Assembly (NCBI GenBank): GCA_050485365.1 | Contig: JBJHBH010000002.1 | Coordinates: 1 to 64,000 of the forward strand | Source of the DNA: JARFUG01 sp050485365 | GTDB taxonomy: Bacteria > Desulfobacterota > Desulfuromonadia > Desulfuromonadales > JACZKF01 | Reading direction: 5' to 3' | Length of the DNA stretch: 64,000 nucleotides | In this document: one piece after another, positions 51,925-60,329 of the stretch | Numbering within the stretch: the first letter of the stretch is position 1 | Layout: the number at the start of each line of letters is the position of its first letter | Position numbers and translations under genes: made by a program | The notes under the pieces: generated by a model | What the model was told of the DNA's origin: nothing | The model's input: the letters and a program-made list of their open reading frames with translations, nothing else | The model's database searches: none

Positions 51925-52619
51925 GCCCGCGGTGCGCCCTGACGCTGGTCGGGACGGTGCACCGAAGCGGGGGCGAGGCGTTGCTCGCTGAGCTGCTTCT
52001 CCGGGAGCGCCCCGAGATCGTGACGCTCGAGATGAGCCCCTACGCCCTCGCCTTCAGGCGCGGGCGGGGGCCTTCGCTGCTGGCGCGGCTCGATGCGATC
52101 CTCGATCGCCTCGCGGCCGAGACGCATCGAGCCCCCGAAACCCTTCGCCCCCACCCCCGCATCGAAGCGATCCGCACCCTCGTCGCCCTCCCCTTCGAAT
52201 ACACCGCCGCGGCCGCCTACGCCGAGGCCACCGGCATCCCGGTCGATCTCATCGACTCTTCGTTGATCTCGGCCCGAAAGCTGCGCCGCGTCGAGCGCGA
52301 GCTCATCACACTCGAAAACATGCGCACCCTGCTGACCTTGGAGCCCGAGTCGCCCCAAGAGGACCATCGCCTCGCCAGGGCGATGACGGGCGAAAAGACC
52401 GATCCGGCGATCCGGCGCGCCTTTCTCGCCACGCGGCGCGGTCCAGAGGCGATCGGGGAGCGCGACCGGCGCATGGCGGACGCCATCCGCCGCCGCGCGG
52501 CCGAAGGCCGAAGAATGGTCCATATCGGCGGGTGGATCCACCTGATGGAGGACGAACAGAAAGAAACGCTCTACGAGAGGGTGCGCGATCTGGAGCCGTG
52601 CAGGGTGGTGATCGGGTGA
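51921..52619 (+). CDS. TraB/PrgY-like family protein
   Basis: The 232-residue protein opens LTLVGTVHRSGGEALLAELL followed by RPEIVTLEMSPYAL, and closes with MVHIGGWIHLM. The early GTVH, the Glu after the first helix and the late HIGGWxH are the conserved elements of TraB/PrgY-related proteins (EreA/ChaN-like superfamily). Biochemical function is unsettled; some are pheromone-processing peptidases. No membrane segment is seen. The start overlaps the ilvA stop, so the two are translationally coupled, an unusual partnership. Confidence 0.7.
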   Translation: MSPRCALTLVGTVHRSGGEALLAELLLRERPEIVTLEMSPYALAFRRGRGPSLLARLDAILDRLAAETHRAPETLRPHPRIEAIRTLVALPFEYTAAAAYAEATGIPVDLIDSSLISARKLRRVERELITLENMRTLLTLEPESPQEDHRLARAMTGEKTDPAIRRAFLATRRGPEAIGERDRRMADAIRRRAAEGRRMVHIGGWIHLMEDEQKETLYERVRDLEPCRVVIG

Positions 52620-52626
52620 GGACGCT

Positions 52627-53853
52627 CTACCCCACGAACAGCATCCCCGCGATGGCGGCGCTCAGCAGGTTGGCGAGAGTCGCCGCTAATAGCGCCCTCA
52701 ACCCGAGGTGCGCCACCTCGCTTCGGCGCTCGGGGACGAGCTCGCCGATGGTGCCGATCTGGATGGCGATGGAGGAGAAGTTGGCAAAGCCGGTCAGGGC
52801 GAAGCAGGTGAGCATGAACCCCTTGGGGGAGAGGGTCGCCTCGGAGATGGCGCTGAAGGCGACGACCTCGTTGAAGGCCGTCTTGGTGCCGAGCAGGTGG
52901 GAGAAGGCCGCCACGTCGTGGGACGGGACCCCCACGACCCAGGCCGCCGGGGAGAAGGCGACCCGAAGAAGCGTCTTCAGATCCAAATGCCCCTGCGTGA
53001 CGGCGCCGAGGACCCCGTCCAGCAGGTGGATGAGGGAGATGAAGGCCAGCAGCATCACCGCCACCCCGACCACCGCCCTCCACCCCTCCATCGCCCCGCG
53101 GGCCACGGCGTCGAGGACGTTGATCCCGTGCTCGGCCTTTTCGGTCTCCGGGCTCTCGACAAGAGCACCGGGAGACGTCTCGGGGATGAGGATCTTGGCG
53201 AAGACGATCGCGGCGGGCGCTGCCATGATGCTGGCGGCCAGCACATACTCCAGGCGCGCCCCCATCCCTGCGTAGGCGATCAGCAACCCCGAGCCGACCG
53301 TCGCCATCCCCCCCGTCATGGTGAGAAAGAGCTGCGAGCGGCTCATGCTTCGCAGATACGGCGCGATGGTGAGAGGCGCCTGGGTCTGCCCGAGAAAGAC
53401 GTTGCTCGCCGTCACCACCGCCTCGACGCTGCCGATGCCGAAGACGCGGCCGAAAAGCCCCGCCATCGCGCGAACGATGCGCTGCATGATTCCGTAATAG
53501 TAGAGGACCTTGATCAGCGCAGCGAAAAAGACGATCGGCACCAGCGCCTGCAGGATGAAGGCGTAGGGCCACCCCTCGAACCCGTCGACCTGAGCGAAGC
53601 CGGTGTAGAGCGGACCGAACACGAAGCGCGTCCCCTCCGAGGCGTATTGTAAAATCTTGTGCAGCCCGGCGCTGATCACCTCGAAAAAGGTGCGCCCCGG
53701 CGCGGTGCGCAAAACAAGAAAGGCGAACAGGAAGATCAGCCCCAGCCCGTAACCGACCGGCTTCCACCGGATCGCCCGACGGTCACTCGAACACAGAACC
53801 GCCAGCGCAACCAGCACCGCAATCCCCAATACCCCTCGAAGAATCTGTTCCAT
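52627..53853 (-). CDS. Concentrative nucleoside transporter (NupC/CNT family)
   Basis: The 408-residue membrane protein shows the CNT pattern: FILQALVPIVFFAALIKVLY, GVGSVEA-like GIGSVEAVVTASNVFLGQTQ followed by APLTIAPYL, TGGMATVGSGLLIAY, and GFANFSSIAIQIGTIGELVP near the C-terminus. It imports nucleosides with Na+ or H+. Its upstream region contains the terminator of the preceding minus-strand gene. Confidence 0.93.
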   Translation of the reverse strand: MEQILRGVLGIAVLVALAVLCSSDRRAIRWKPVGYGLGLIFLFAFLVLRTAPGRTFFEVISAGLHKILQYASEGTRFVFGPLYTGFAQVDGFEGWPYAFILQALVPIVFFAALIKVLYYYGIMQRIVRAMAGLFGRVFGIGSVEAVVTASNVFLGQTQAPLTIAPYLRSMSRSQLFLTMTGGMATVGSGLLIAYAGMGARLEYVLAASIMAAPAAIVFAKILIPETSPGALVESPETEKAEHGINVLDAVARGAMEGWRAVVGVAVMLLAFISLIHLLDGVLGAVTQGHLDLKTLLRVAFSPAAWVVGVPSHDVAAFSHLLGTKTAFNEVVAFSAISEATLSPKGFMLTCFALTGFANFSSIAIQIGTIGELVPERRSEVAHLGLRALLAATLANLLSAAIAGMLFVG

Positions 53854-53887
53854 TGCAACGAATCCACTTCATGCCGCAGTGCCGGCG

Positions 53888-53920
53888 AAAAAAACGCCGC
53901 GCTCTTGTGTGGAGCGCGGC
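53888..53920 (-). terminator. Terminator of the HExxH lipoprotein gene
   Basis: On the minus strand GCCGCGCTC (53920-53912) and GAGCGCGGC (53904-53896) form a nine-pair stem followed by G and seven T residues. It lies about 90 bases after the stop at 54012 and before nupC. Confidence 0.88.
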
Positions 53921-54011
53921 GACAGTGTGCACCAACTCAGTAAAATGGGCAAGCTCAGGATCCTACCCCTCCTAAAATCATGGCGGGGACGAAATGTAGT
54001 TGTCGTTATCG

Positions 54012-55640
54012 CTAGCGAGGGATTTGTGGCAAGGATCCGACATCGCTCAAGGTGCCAGGATTCATCTCCCCGCCTGAAACCGTAACTTCTATAGGGCCGA
54101 ATATCATCGCTTCGCTGGCAAGATATAGGTTGTAGTGACCGTCATGGACGTCCTGTAGGTCGATTGCGAAACGCGCGCCTTCAACCCCTCCATAGACGAC
54201 AATATAAGCTGAGCTCAGAGGATCCCCTTTCTTTTTGAGCACAAGGTGATCGATTTCGGTCCCCTCTGCGCCATTGACGACTCCATTGAACTCTCTTTGA
54301 GCCAAGTAATTTCTCACCCAGGCGTGGTAGTTCGCCTCAAACTCCGCCACGGTCAGGGGGTTCCCGTTGCGCGTGAGATGCGCAGCGAAAGCGTCGGGAA
54401 AACTTGCTTCGAGGCTCATTTCAACCAGAAGGTTGATAAACTGCTGAAGCGTGTTTCCCGCGCCGCCTTCTTCCGTGGGCGCCAGAAGATAGCGCAATGC
54501 AAGGGCATAGTACGGATAGTATAGGCCGTCATCAGGAATGCTCAAGAAGTGTTTGGCGGAGATCGGGTTGGCATTGTTTTCGCCAAAGAAGAGATCGTAC
54601 TCGATCGTACTCTCGGCCCCGGGGGCGTTTTTCGACGTAAGGACAGCGAGCCCCTCGCTGAACCACCGCTCGACACGGTACGGGGAAAACCCCTGTGCCG
54701 TTCCGTCAAGATTTAGCTGGATGGTGTGCGTCAGCTCGTGCTTGATGAGTTTGCGGTAAAAACGATCATCGTTGTCGGTCAGATAGCTCATGTCGTGCAG
54801 TCCAGTGTCCAGCGCCGTCACTTCAATGCCATCCACAAAACCGGTCCCACCAGAATTGGGAGTTTGCCTGTTGCAATGCACGATCCATCGTTTCTCGCCA
54901 AGGCCGAGTTCTTCGGCGGTGAGTCCAAAGAACTCCAGCAATTCCGCGAGTGCCTCTTCACTGTAGGTGGCGACCTTTACAAGCACATCGTCCGAGCTGG
55001 GGCTGGAGGCGTGAGTTGAGACAATGAAATATTGTGTTACGAAAACACGATCCGCCTTATCTGCAGGAAGAGTGAGCCCTAGTACCGAAGCAGAAGCAAA
55101 TTGTCCGATGACCGAATCAGAGGGTGGGTTATTTTCGACAGGTTGAGTCGGCAATGGCCTGTCCCAGTACGTGTTATAGAACTCAATGGCTTGACTCAGG
55201 CCTGTTTCGGCATTGAAAAACCAACCTTCATCATATTCACCATCAAAAACGATTTTTGAATTTTCTTCCTCAATTACAATTCTTATGCTGTGAAATGTGG
55301 TCAAATTGACATTGTTGACCATGAAGCTTGACCGCAGTCTTCCATCCGAGAGAATCTCCCAAGTACCTGTTAAATTTTCTTCTGGAACACCGGTTTTAAT
55401 ATGAGCACCTCTCGTAGCCTGACCGCCGGGATGAAAAGTCATTGAGGCGTAGCCATCGTCGGCGCCAATGTATACTGTTTTCCCTACAATCATCTCTTCG
55501 GTAAAAGGAATTGGATCGCTTGGCGGAGAAGTAGGCGCTCCAGGATTAAGGTTTTCAGGGCTAACATCCCCTCCCCCACCGCAGGCTGCCAACAGTATTG
55601 CCAATAAACCTAGGCATAGTTTTTTTCTAAATTTAAACAT
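54012..55640 (-). CDS. Lipoprotein with HExxH zinc-peptidase motif
   Basis: The 542-residue protein has a lipoprotein signal (LCLGLLAILLAAC followed by GGGGD). In the second half is LIKHELTHTIQLNLDG, with HELTH at 301-305, and WFSEGLAVLT, with Glu329 24 residues later, the layout of gluzincin metallopeptidases. The N-terminal half (ADDGYASMTFHPGGQATRGA, then LTGTWEILSDGRL) looks like a small beta domain. It is probably a surface or periplasmic zinc peptidase; the substrate is unknown. ATG 55640 is chosen for the lipobox position. The gene opens an AT-richer stretch. No named family recognised. Confidence 0.75.
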   Translation of the reverse strand: MFKFRKKLCLGLLAILLAACGGGGDVSPENLNPGAPTSPPSDPIPFTEEMIVGKTVYIGADDGYASMTFHPGGQATRGAHIKTGVPEENLTGTWEILSDGRLRSSFMVNNVNLTTFHSIRIVIEEENSKIVFDGEYDEGWFFNAETGLSQAIEFYNTYWDRPLPTQPVENNPPSDSVIGQFASASVLGLTLPADKADRVFVTQYFIVSTHASSPSSDDVLVKVATYSEEALAELLEFFGLTAEELGLGEKRWIVHCNRQTPNSGGTGFVDGIEVTALDTGLHDMSYLTDNDDRFYRKLIKHELTHTIQLNLDGTAQGFSPYRVERWFSEGLAVLTSKNAPGAESTIEYDLFFGENNANPISAKHFLSIPDDGLYYPYYALALRYLLAPTEEGGAGNTLQQFINLLVEMSLEASFPDAFAAHLTRNGNPLTVAEFEANYHAWVRNYLAQREFNGVVNGAEGTEIDHLVLKKKGDPLSSAYIVVYGGVEGARFAIDLQDVHDGHYNLYLASEAMIFGPIEVTVSGGEMNPGTLSDVGSLPQIPR

Positions 55641-55671
55641 CGAAACATCACCCTTCCTTTGATATGAATGC

Positions 55672-56088
55672 TTACATTGAAGATATGTACCATTTTTTAT
55701 CATTCTTTATAAACTTAAACCCCTTGCTTTCTTTTAATATTTCGCCAGACTCAAATGCTCCATACTCTTCTTCTAGCACTCCCATCACGACTGAGATTCC
55801 CAACAAATCATCATACCCCTTTGCCTCCTCATACATTTGATGACCGATTTCTTGGAGACCGATTTTGAATTTAATTTGATATTCTACTTCGGCAACATAA
55901 CTATTGTCATTTACGTTTTTGCCACTTGTTTTCTTCACATTAACTACATCGTAAATCAAGTCGCCACCATCTGCCAGAAGGGCAGCTCGAACTTGAGTTT
56001 CAACCTCTGACTTTTTTGGCTCATTCGAACAGGCAGCCATCAAGAGTGTCATTATAATTATTAAGATAAGATTTAGCTTTATCTTCAC
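55672..56088 (-). CDS. Small lipoprotein of unknown function
   Basis: The 138-residue protein begins MKIKLNLILIIIMTLLMAAC, a lipoprotein signal, followed by SNEPKKSEVETQVRAALLAD and a mixed alpha/beta region ending in GFKFIKNDKKWYISSM. The gene is notably AT-rich and uses codons unlike its GC-rich surroundings, a sign of transfer. No family recognised. It lies 31 bases upstream of the HExxH lipoprotein start on the same strand. Confidence 0.65.
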   Translation of the reverse strand: MKIKLNLILIIIMTLLMAACSNEPKKSEVETQVRAALLADGGDLIYDVVNVKKTSGKNVNDNSYVAEVEYQIKFKIGLQEIGHQMYEEAKGYDDLLGISVVMGVLEEEYGAFESGEILKESKGFKFIKNDKKWYISSM

Positions 56089-56115
56089 AATCTTTACCTT
56101 TCGTCTCAGTAACCT

Positions 56116-56424
56116 CTAGCCCTCAACAACTGCTTCCTGATTCGCCATCTTCCCTGTGTTGTCCGCTATACGGAAGATCACGATCAGGAGCTCCAGCCAG
56201 AGTCGACTCATGACAAGAAGGAGTGCCGCCGTTATTACCCCACCCAAAAGTCCGCCCACGACTCCGAGAACTCCCCCTTCCGCCAATCCGGCAAGAATCA
56301 CGGTGAGACCGGTCAAGACAGATCCGATCATTGATATGACGTAGAGAATTTTTATCATTTTAATTGTGATGAACTGATTGAAGTCCAAATCCATCAGATT
56401 CGAAATAAATCCGTTTTTATTCAT
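56116..56424 (-). CDS. DUF4282-like membrane protein
   Basis: The 102-residue protein has FISNLMDLDFNQFITIKMIK followed by two membrane helices (ILYVISMIGSVLTGLTVILA; GLLGGVITAALLLVMSRLWL) and ELLIVIFRIADNT, matching DUF4282 in length and pattern. ATG 56424 is chosen because AGGTGA lies five bases upstream; GTG 56433 is an alternative. Function is unknown. It lies between two lipoprotein genes on the same strand. Confidence 0.75.
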   Translation of the reverse strand: MNKNGFISNLMDLDFNQFITIKMIKILYVISMIGSVLTGLTVILAGLAEGGVLGVVGGLLGGVITAALLLVMSRLWLELLIVIFRIADNTGKMANQEAVVEG

Positions 56425-56464
56425 GTGACTCACCTATCCTTTATTGGTCAGATGGCATCTGAAG

Positions 56465-57229
56465 TCAGAAAAAATTCGCAATTTGATAAGAGAGCGAATC
56501 ACTGATGGCCCTTGCAGCCTCTGCTCTATCCATATTCGTCTTTGTTGCCGTCACGACAATTCGAGTGTAGTAATCAATTTTGTCAGTGTCCTCCTGGTAA
56601 TCTGTCCTGGATTGCTGCCCCCGCACCGAAGCCGAGGCGACGGCACGCTCCTGTGTCCCCGCACGGGTTCTCATTCCTTCGGCTGCAACATTCTGTGTAG
56701 TCGTTGATCGTTGCGCCGTACCTTTCACCCGCTCTTTGATCTGTACATCGACGACTCCGAACCACCTGTCGACGCTGACCATAGAACCCAAAGCTGCGCC
56801 GGCTATACCGCCCACCCCTGTGCCAACTGTCGCCGATTTCCAGGATCCCCCGGTCGCGGTCCCGACCATCGCTCCTCCAAATCCTCCAATCATGGCGCCT
56901 TCTGCCGTCATTCCCTCGCGTTCTCGTTCAAGGGCGACAAACACGACATTCAGCTCATGGTTCGCCTCCCGTGCGTCTCTGGTGACTTTGTAGCCTCTAA
57001 GCGACAGTTCATTGATCAGAAGCCTTTCGAAATCGAGCTCTCTGACATCGGACTGATTTCGAACTCTCACATAGATCGGTTTACCTTCCGAGATCATCTC
57101 TTCGTTGAGAAAGAGTGCCTGTGTCAGTCTCGATTCGGTCTCCAAATTTCTGTGCGCCACTGCCGAGCAGCCGGATAGAATCATTACAGCCAACACCATC
57201 AAGAGACACCCCAATTTCATGCGATACAT
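56465..57229 (-). CDS. TraT-family complement-resistance lipoprotein
   Basis: The 254-residue protein has a lipobox (MILSGC), then AVAHRNLETESRLTQALFLN, ELSLRGYKVTRDAREANHEL, a Gly-rich hydrophobic region (GAMIGGFGGAMVGTATGGSW), VQIKERVKG and a C-terminal YYTRIVVTATKTNMDRAEAA. The order follows TraT, an outer-membrane lipoprotein of conjugative plasmids linked to surface exclusion and serum resistance. Chromosomal homologues have unknown roles. ATG 57229 has AAAGGA seven bases upstream. No other conjugation gene is nearby. Confidence 0.85.
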   Translation of the reverse strand: MYRMKLGCLLMVLAVMILSGCSAVAHRNLETESRLTQALFLNEEMISEGKPIYVRVRNQSDVRELDFERLLINELSLRGYKVTRDAREANHELNVVFVALEREREGMTAEGAMIGGFGGAMVGTATGGSWKSATVGTGVGGIAGAALGSMVSVDRWFGVVDVQIKERVKGTAQRSTTTQNVAAEGMRTRAGTQERAVASASVRGQQSRTDYQEDTDKIDYYTRIVVTATKTNMDRAEAARAISDSLSYQIANFF

Positions 57230-57303
57230 TTTCTTTTCCTTTCGTGTTTGAAGGTTTGCGATCGTTTCGTTCTTACCCACGTTTTTCCCTCCTGTCTCCC
57301 GCC

Positions 57304-58197
57304 TTAAAACGGGCCTTCCAATGGCCGCAGCTCGTAGGCTGAAGCGCGTATGACTTCCATAACTTCGGCGTCGTGGCCGTGTATCGGCCACTGCCTGCAG
57401 ATTCTGATCTGGACGTGGTGCTCGTTGGCCTGCGCGACGCGCAGTAGAGCGCTGATTTTGTTGGAGCGGTCCTTACCTCGGCCGCGGCTCGCCTCGAGTT
57501 TGAAGGCGTTGCGCCCGGCGCTGCGGATGCTTGCGCGGTTGCCGACGATGAGCACGTGCTTGGGCTGGTGCGGTGTGGCCGACGCGACGAATTTTCTGAG
57601 GGTCTCGAGATTTTCCCGGTGGTAAGCGAGATCCTGATCGTTGCGCGGGTTCGGGTCTCGGCCGCTTTGTTGCGGAAAGGGGGAGAGCTCCATGTGCAGG
57701 ATCTTTCCATCGCAAAAGTGCGCCTCTTCGTCCGGGGCCATGAAGTAACCTGCTTTCCCGCAGTGCGCCAGGCGGGGGTTTTCCTGCTGCCAGGAGCCGT
57801 CTTCGCTCCAGGGGGCTTCGCCGTTGATTTCGCCGATTTCAGGGTGGTTTGTGAGGCTGAGCCAGGAGAGCATCGCCACACGGAAGCGCTCGGCGACATC
57901 CTCGAAGGAGGACGCGGTGCGAAGGTCGCCATAAAATTTTTCGATGCCGCCGAGCCCCGGTTCGTTGGTCACCAAAACAATGCGCGCCTGCGCGATCTGC
58001 TCATCGCCCCAGCGCGGAAATTGCGGCGTCTGCCGGAGAAATTTTCGCAGCGACAGCTCACCGCTATGCAATCGCGACAGATTCTCTTCGACAAGGGGTC
58101 GCTCGGACGCAGAGGGGAGATAGGGGTTGTAGGCGCCGAAGTCGTACAGGCTTCGGCGCCTTTGAGGCAGGGTTTCGCTCTTGAAATGCTGTTGCAT
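57304..58197 (-). CDS. Unknown protein under a sigma54-type promoter
   Basis: The 297-residue protein starts at ATG 58197 with GGAGGGG upstream. It is soluble, with no signal peptide. It has two Rossmann-like strand-turn words, ARIVLVTNEPGLGGIEKFYG and KHVLIVGNRASIRSAGRNAF, and a Cys/His-containing centre (LAHCGKAGYFMAPDEEAHFC). A remote relation to uracil-DNA-glycosylase-like folds is conceivable from the two words but not established. A -24/-12 element lies about 75-90 bases upstream, and the divergent gene encodes a sigma54 activator, so this gene is its likely target. Confidence 0.65.
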   Translation of the reverse strand: MQQHFKSETLPQRRRSLYDFGAYNPYLPSASERPLVEENLSRLHSGELSLRKFLRQTPQFPRWGDEQIAQARIVLVTNEPGLGGIEKFYGDLRTASSFEDVAERFRVAMLSWLSLTNHPEIGEINGEAPWSEDGSWQQENPRLAHCGKAGYFMAPDEEAHFCDGKILHMELSPFPQQSGRDPNPRNDQDLAYHRENLETLRKFVASATPHQPKHVLIVGNRASIRSAGRNAFKLEASRGRGKDRSNKISALLRVAQANEHHVQIRICRQWPIHGHDAEVMEVIRASAYELRPLEGPF

Positions 58198-58269
58198 GTC
58201 CCCTCCGCGCCGATGCGCCGTGAAGCCTGAATGCGGAGGTTCGCCCCCCCTACTGCATCCATAGCCATC

Positions 58270-58285
58270 GCACAGAGCGTGCCGG
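58270..58285 (-). promoter_or_regulatory. Sigma54-type (-24/-12) promoter
   Basis: On the minus strand CGGCACG-CTCT-GTGC matches TGGCACG-N4-TTGC at the GG and GC positions with exact spacing; only the first T and one -12 T differ. It drives the 57304-58197 gene, with about 60 bases of leader. Confidence 0.65.
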
Positions 58286-58308
58286 AATCGGCAAAGCATG
58301 AAAAACGC

Positions 58309-58413
58309 TTTTAATCCGAGGGATTAAAATTCGGGCGGGAGGGAAAGGGCCACTGTGCGCAAAAGAGGTGTTTTCAAAAATTTAATTTTCGGCTATCATT
58401 TTCTGAAAACCTC
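58309..58413. promoter_or_regulatory. Two palindromes between the sigma54 activator and its divergent target
   Basis: TTTTAATCC (58309-58317) and GGATTAAAA (58321-58329) are perfectly inverted around three bases, the compact form expected of an activator site. GAGGT-G-TTTTCA (58365-58376) and TGAAAACCTC (58404-58413) form a second, looser palindrome. They lie upstream of the -24/-12 element relative to the minus-strand gene, as enhancer sites for the neighbouring activator would. Confidence 0.55.
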
Positions 58414-58444
58414 ATTGAGTGTTTCACATGTCCGGAGGGGGAAC

Positions 58445-60046
58445 ATGTCCACGCTGCATCTCTATTGCGATCTTCGCGAACCGTCTCTATCCCGCGCAAC
58501 CCAGGAAGCCCGACGCCTGCGAAGCTACCGGCTTTGCATCGGGCACGTCCGCACCGGCAGTTTCTGCGATAAACTCCTTGAGCTCCGCCACATCATGGGC
58601 GAAGACGACCTCGGGCTGATCGCCCTCGTTCATGCCCACGGCGATCAGCTTGCCGATGCCTCCCGGGCCATCTCCCTTTTTCCCCGCGACCTGCGAAACC
58701 GAATCATCATCACCGCCTCCGGCTGGGCGCCTGAGCTTCGGTGTTGGGCCGAGAAGAACGGGCTTCGATTCGAGGAGAACCGATACGAGGCGCCGCGCCG
58801 CCCTCCCTGGTCCGCGCCGCGCTCGACCGATGCCGTTTCGATTCCCGAAAGACAGTGGGTCCAGTATCGTCTGATGCGCGCGTTGATTGCGGGCGATCCG
58901 ACGGGGGAGGTCTTCATGGAGATCGTCGAGAAACTGCGCCGCGGCATCCCGTCGCCCGACGAGCTCGCCCGCGCCCGCACCTTTCACGAGCGGGGCGAGC
59001 CGGATATGGCCGGAGGGAACTACGCCGAGGAGCGCCAAATCGACCCCAACGCCATCGATCTTTTGCGCGAACGCGCCGTTCAGGTCGGGCGCTCGGGGCT
59101 CAATACCCTCATCGTGGGAGAGACGGGGACGGGGAAGGAGTCCCTCGCCTGGTATCTTCACGACTTCAGCACCCGGTGCGATGCGCCGTTTCTGGCCCTG
59201 AACTGTGCATTTTTCGAGGCAGAGCGCCTGGAGTCGGAGCTTTTCGGACACGAGCAGGGGGCCTTCACCGACGCCAAGAAGGCCAAGAGGGGATTGGTTG
59301 AGGAGGCGGACGGAGGGACGATCTTCCTGGACGAGCTGCCGGAGATGGCCCCGCGTGTGCAGGCCAAGCTTCTGCGCTTTTTGCAGGACGGAAGCTACAC
59401 CCCGCTGGGGGGAAACCAGGTATTCCGGGCCGATGTGCGCATCCTCGCCGCCGCCCAGCCGGGGCGGATGGAGAGGCTTCGCCCCGACCTGTACTACCGC
59501 GTCGCCGACGTGGAGCTTCACACCGTGCCGCTGCGCGAGATGGCGGCGCGCGACATTGTGAACATCGCCTGCAATCTGGCCTACCGCCTGCTGTGGCGCC
59601 CCCTCATCGGGGAGACGGGGACGACGACGCTGACGCCGGACGTCCTTCGAGAGGTCACCAAAGAGCTGACCGTGCCCGAGAACGCCGCGGCCCTCTGCGG
59701 CTATCGCTGGCCCGGCAACATGCGCGAGCTCTCCACACGGATCAAGCGCTTCGTTCTTCTGGGGGACGACATTTTCCGGGAGATCCGCGATGAGCCGGCG
59801 CGAAAGAACGAAAGCCAAGTGGGAGGGGCCGTCGTGCGCGACGAAGAGCTCAGACGCTTTCTCCTCCCAGCGGCGCGGATCGAAGAGATCGCCGAGAGGG
59901 GGCTGACCCTGAAGAACCTCAACGCCGCCTACCTGCGCCACCTCGTCGCCACCCTCGGCGGGAAGGAGCGGATCCGCCCGACCAAGCTCGCCGAGGCTCT
60001 GGGGTGCAGCTACAACACACTGGTCGCTCATCTCGAGGAGCGCTGA
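58445..60046 (+). CDS. Sigma54-dependent transcriptional activator with unrecognised sensor domain
   Basis: The 533-residue protein has an N-terminal domain of about 190 residues I cannot assign (LHLYCDLREPSLSRATQEAR; GLIALVHAHGDQLADASRAI), a central AAA+ domain and a C-terminal helix-turn-helix (KLAEALGCSYNTLVAHLEER). AAA+ motifs: GETGTGKESLAWYL (Walker A, about 224), ESELFGHEQGAFTDAKKAKR, GGTIFLDELPEMAP (Walker B) and RPDLYYRVADVELHTVPLRE. The sigma54-contacting GAFTGA loop reads GAFTDA. ATG 58445 follows GGAGGGGG. It has no receiver Asp motif or CARF signature I can recognise. It likely controls the divergent gene. Confidence 0.87.
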   Translation: MSTLHLYCDLREPSLSRATQEARRLRSYRLCIGHVRTGSFCDKLLELRHIMGEDDLGLIALVHAHGDQLADASRAISLFPRDLRNRIIITASGWAPELRCWAEKNGLRFEENRYEAPRRPPWSAPRSTDAVSIPERQWVQYRLMRALIAGDPTGEVFMEIVEKLRRGIPSPDELARARTFHERGEPDMAGGNYAEERQIDPNAIDLLRERAVQVGRSGLNTLIVGETGTGKESLAWYLHDFSTRCDAPFLALNCAFFEAERLESELFGHEQGAFTDAKKAKRGLVEEADGGTIFLDELPEMAPRVQAKLLRFLQDGSYTPLGGNQVFRADVRILAAAQPGRMERLRPDLYYRVADVELHTVPLREMAARDIVNIACNLAYRLLWRPLIGETGTTTLTPDVLREVTKELTVPENAAALCGYRWPGNMRELSTRIKRFVLLGDDIFREIRDEPARKNESQVGGAVVRDEELRRFLLPAARIEEIAERGLTLKNLNAAYLRHLVATLGGKERIRPTKLAEALGCSYNTLVAHLEER

Positions 60047-60064
60047 GCCGTCCCGCATCTTCCC

Positions 60065-60202
60065 GGTATCTATTCACCCTGTGTGGGGTCGCGGCTCCCA
60101 TGACAGGGGTGACCGGCGCCATAGACGGCGCCGGTCAAGCGGCCATGGCCGGCGAAAAGCGTCCCTTGGCATGGGAGTTGGGACCCAATGCTGAACCGTT
60201 AC
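60065..60202 (+). repeat. Palindromic intergenic element, copy D (138 bp)
   Basis: It runs from GGTATCTATTCACC to GCTGAACCGTTAC. Inner arms CTCCCATG / CATGGGAG pair perfectly here. It has the long interior like copy B. It begins 18 bases after the activator stop, upstream of the ECF sigma gene. Confidence 0.87.
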
Positions 60203-60329
60203 TCTTCCCGCACCCTTTCGGGCACCTTTTGATCCACATCAAATTCCACGCTCTTTTCTGGGCGTATGATGGACCTTCGATCTCCTTTGTCACAAAACCC
60301 TCCCCCGCTTCGTTTGTTCCGGTAAAGGA

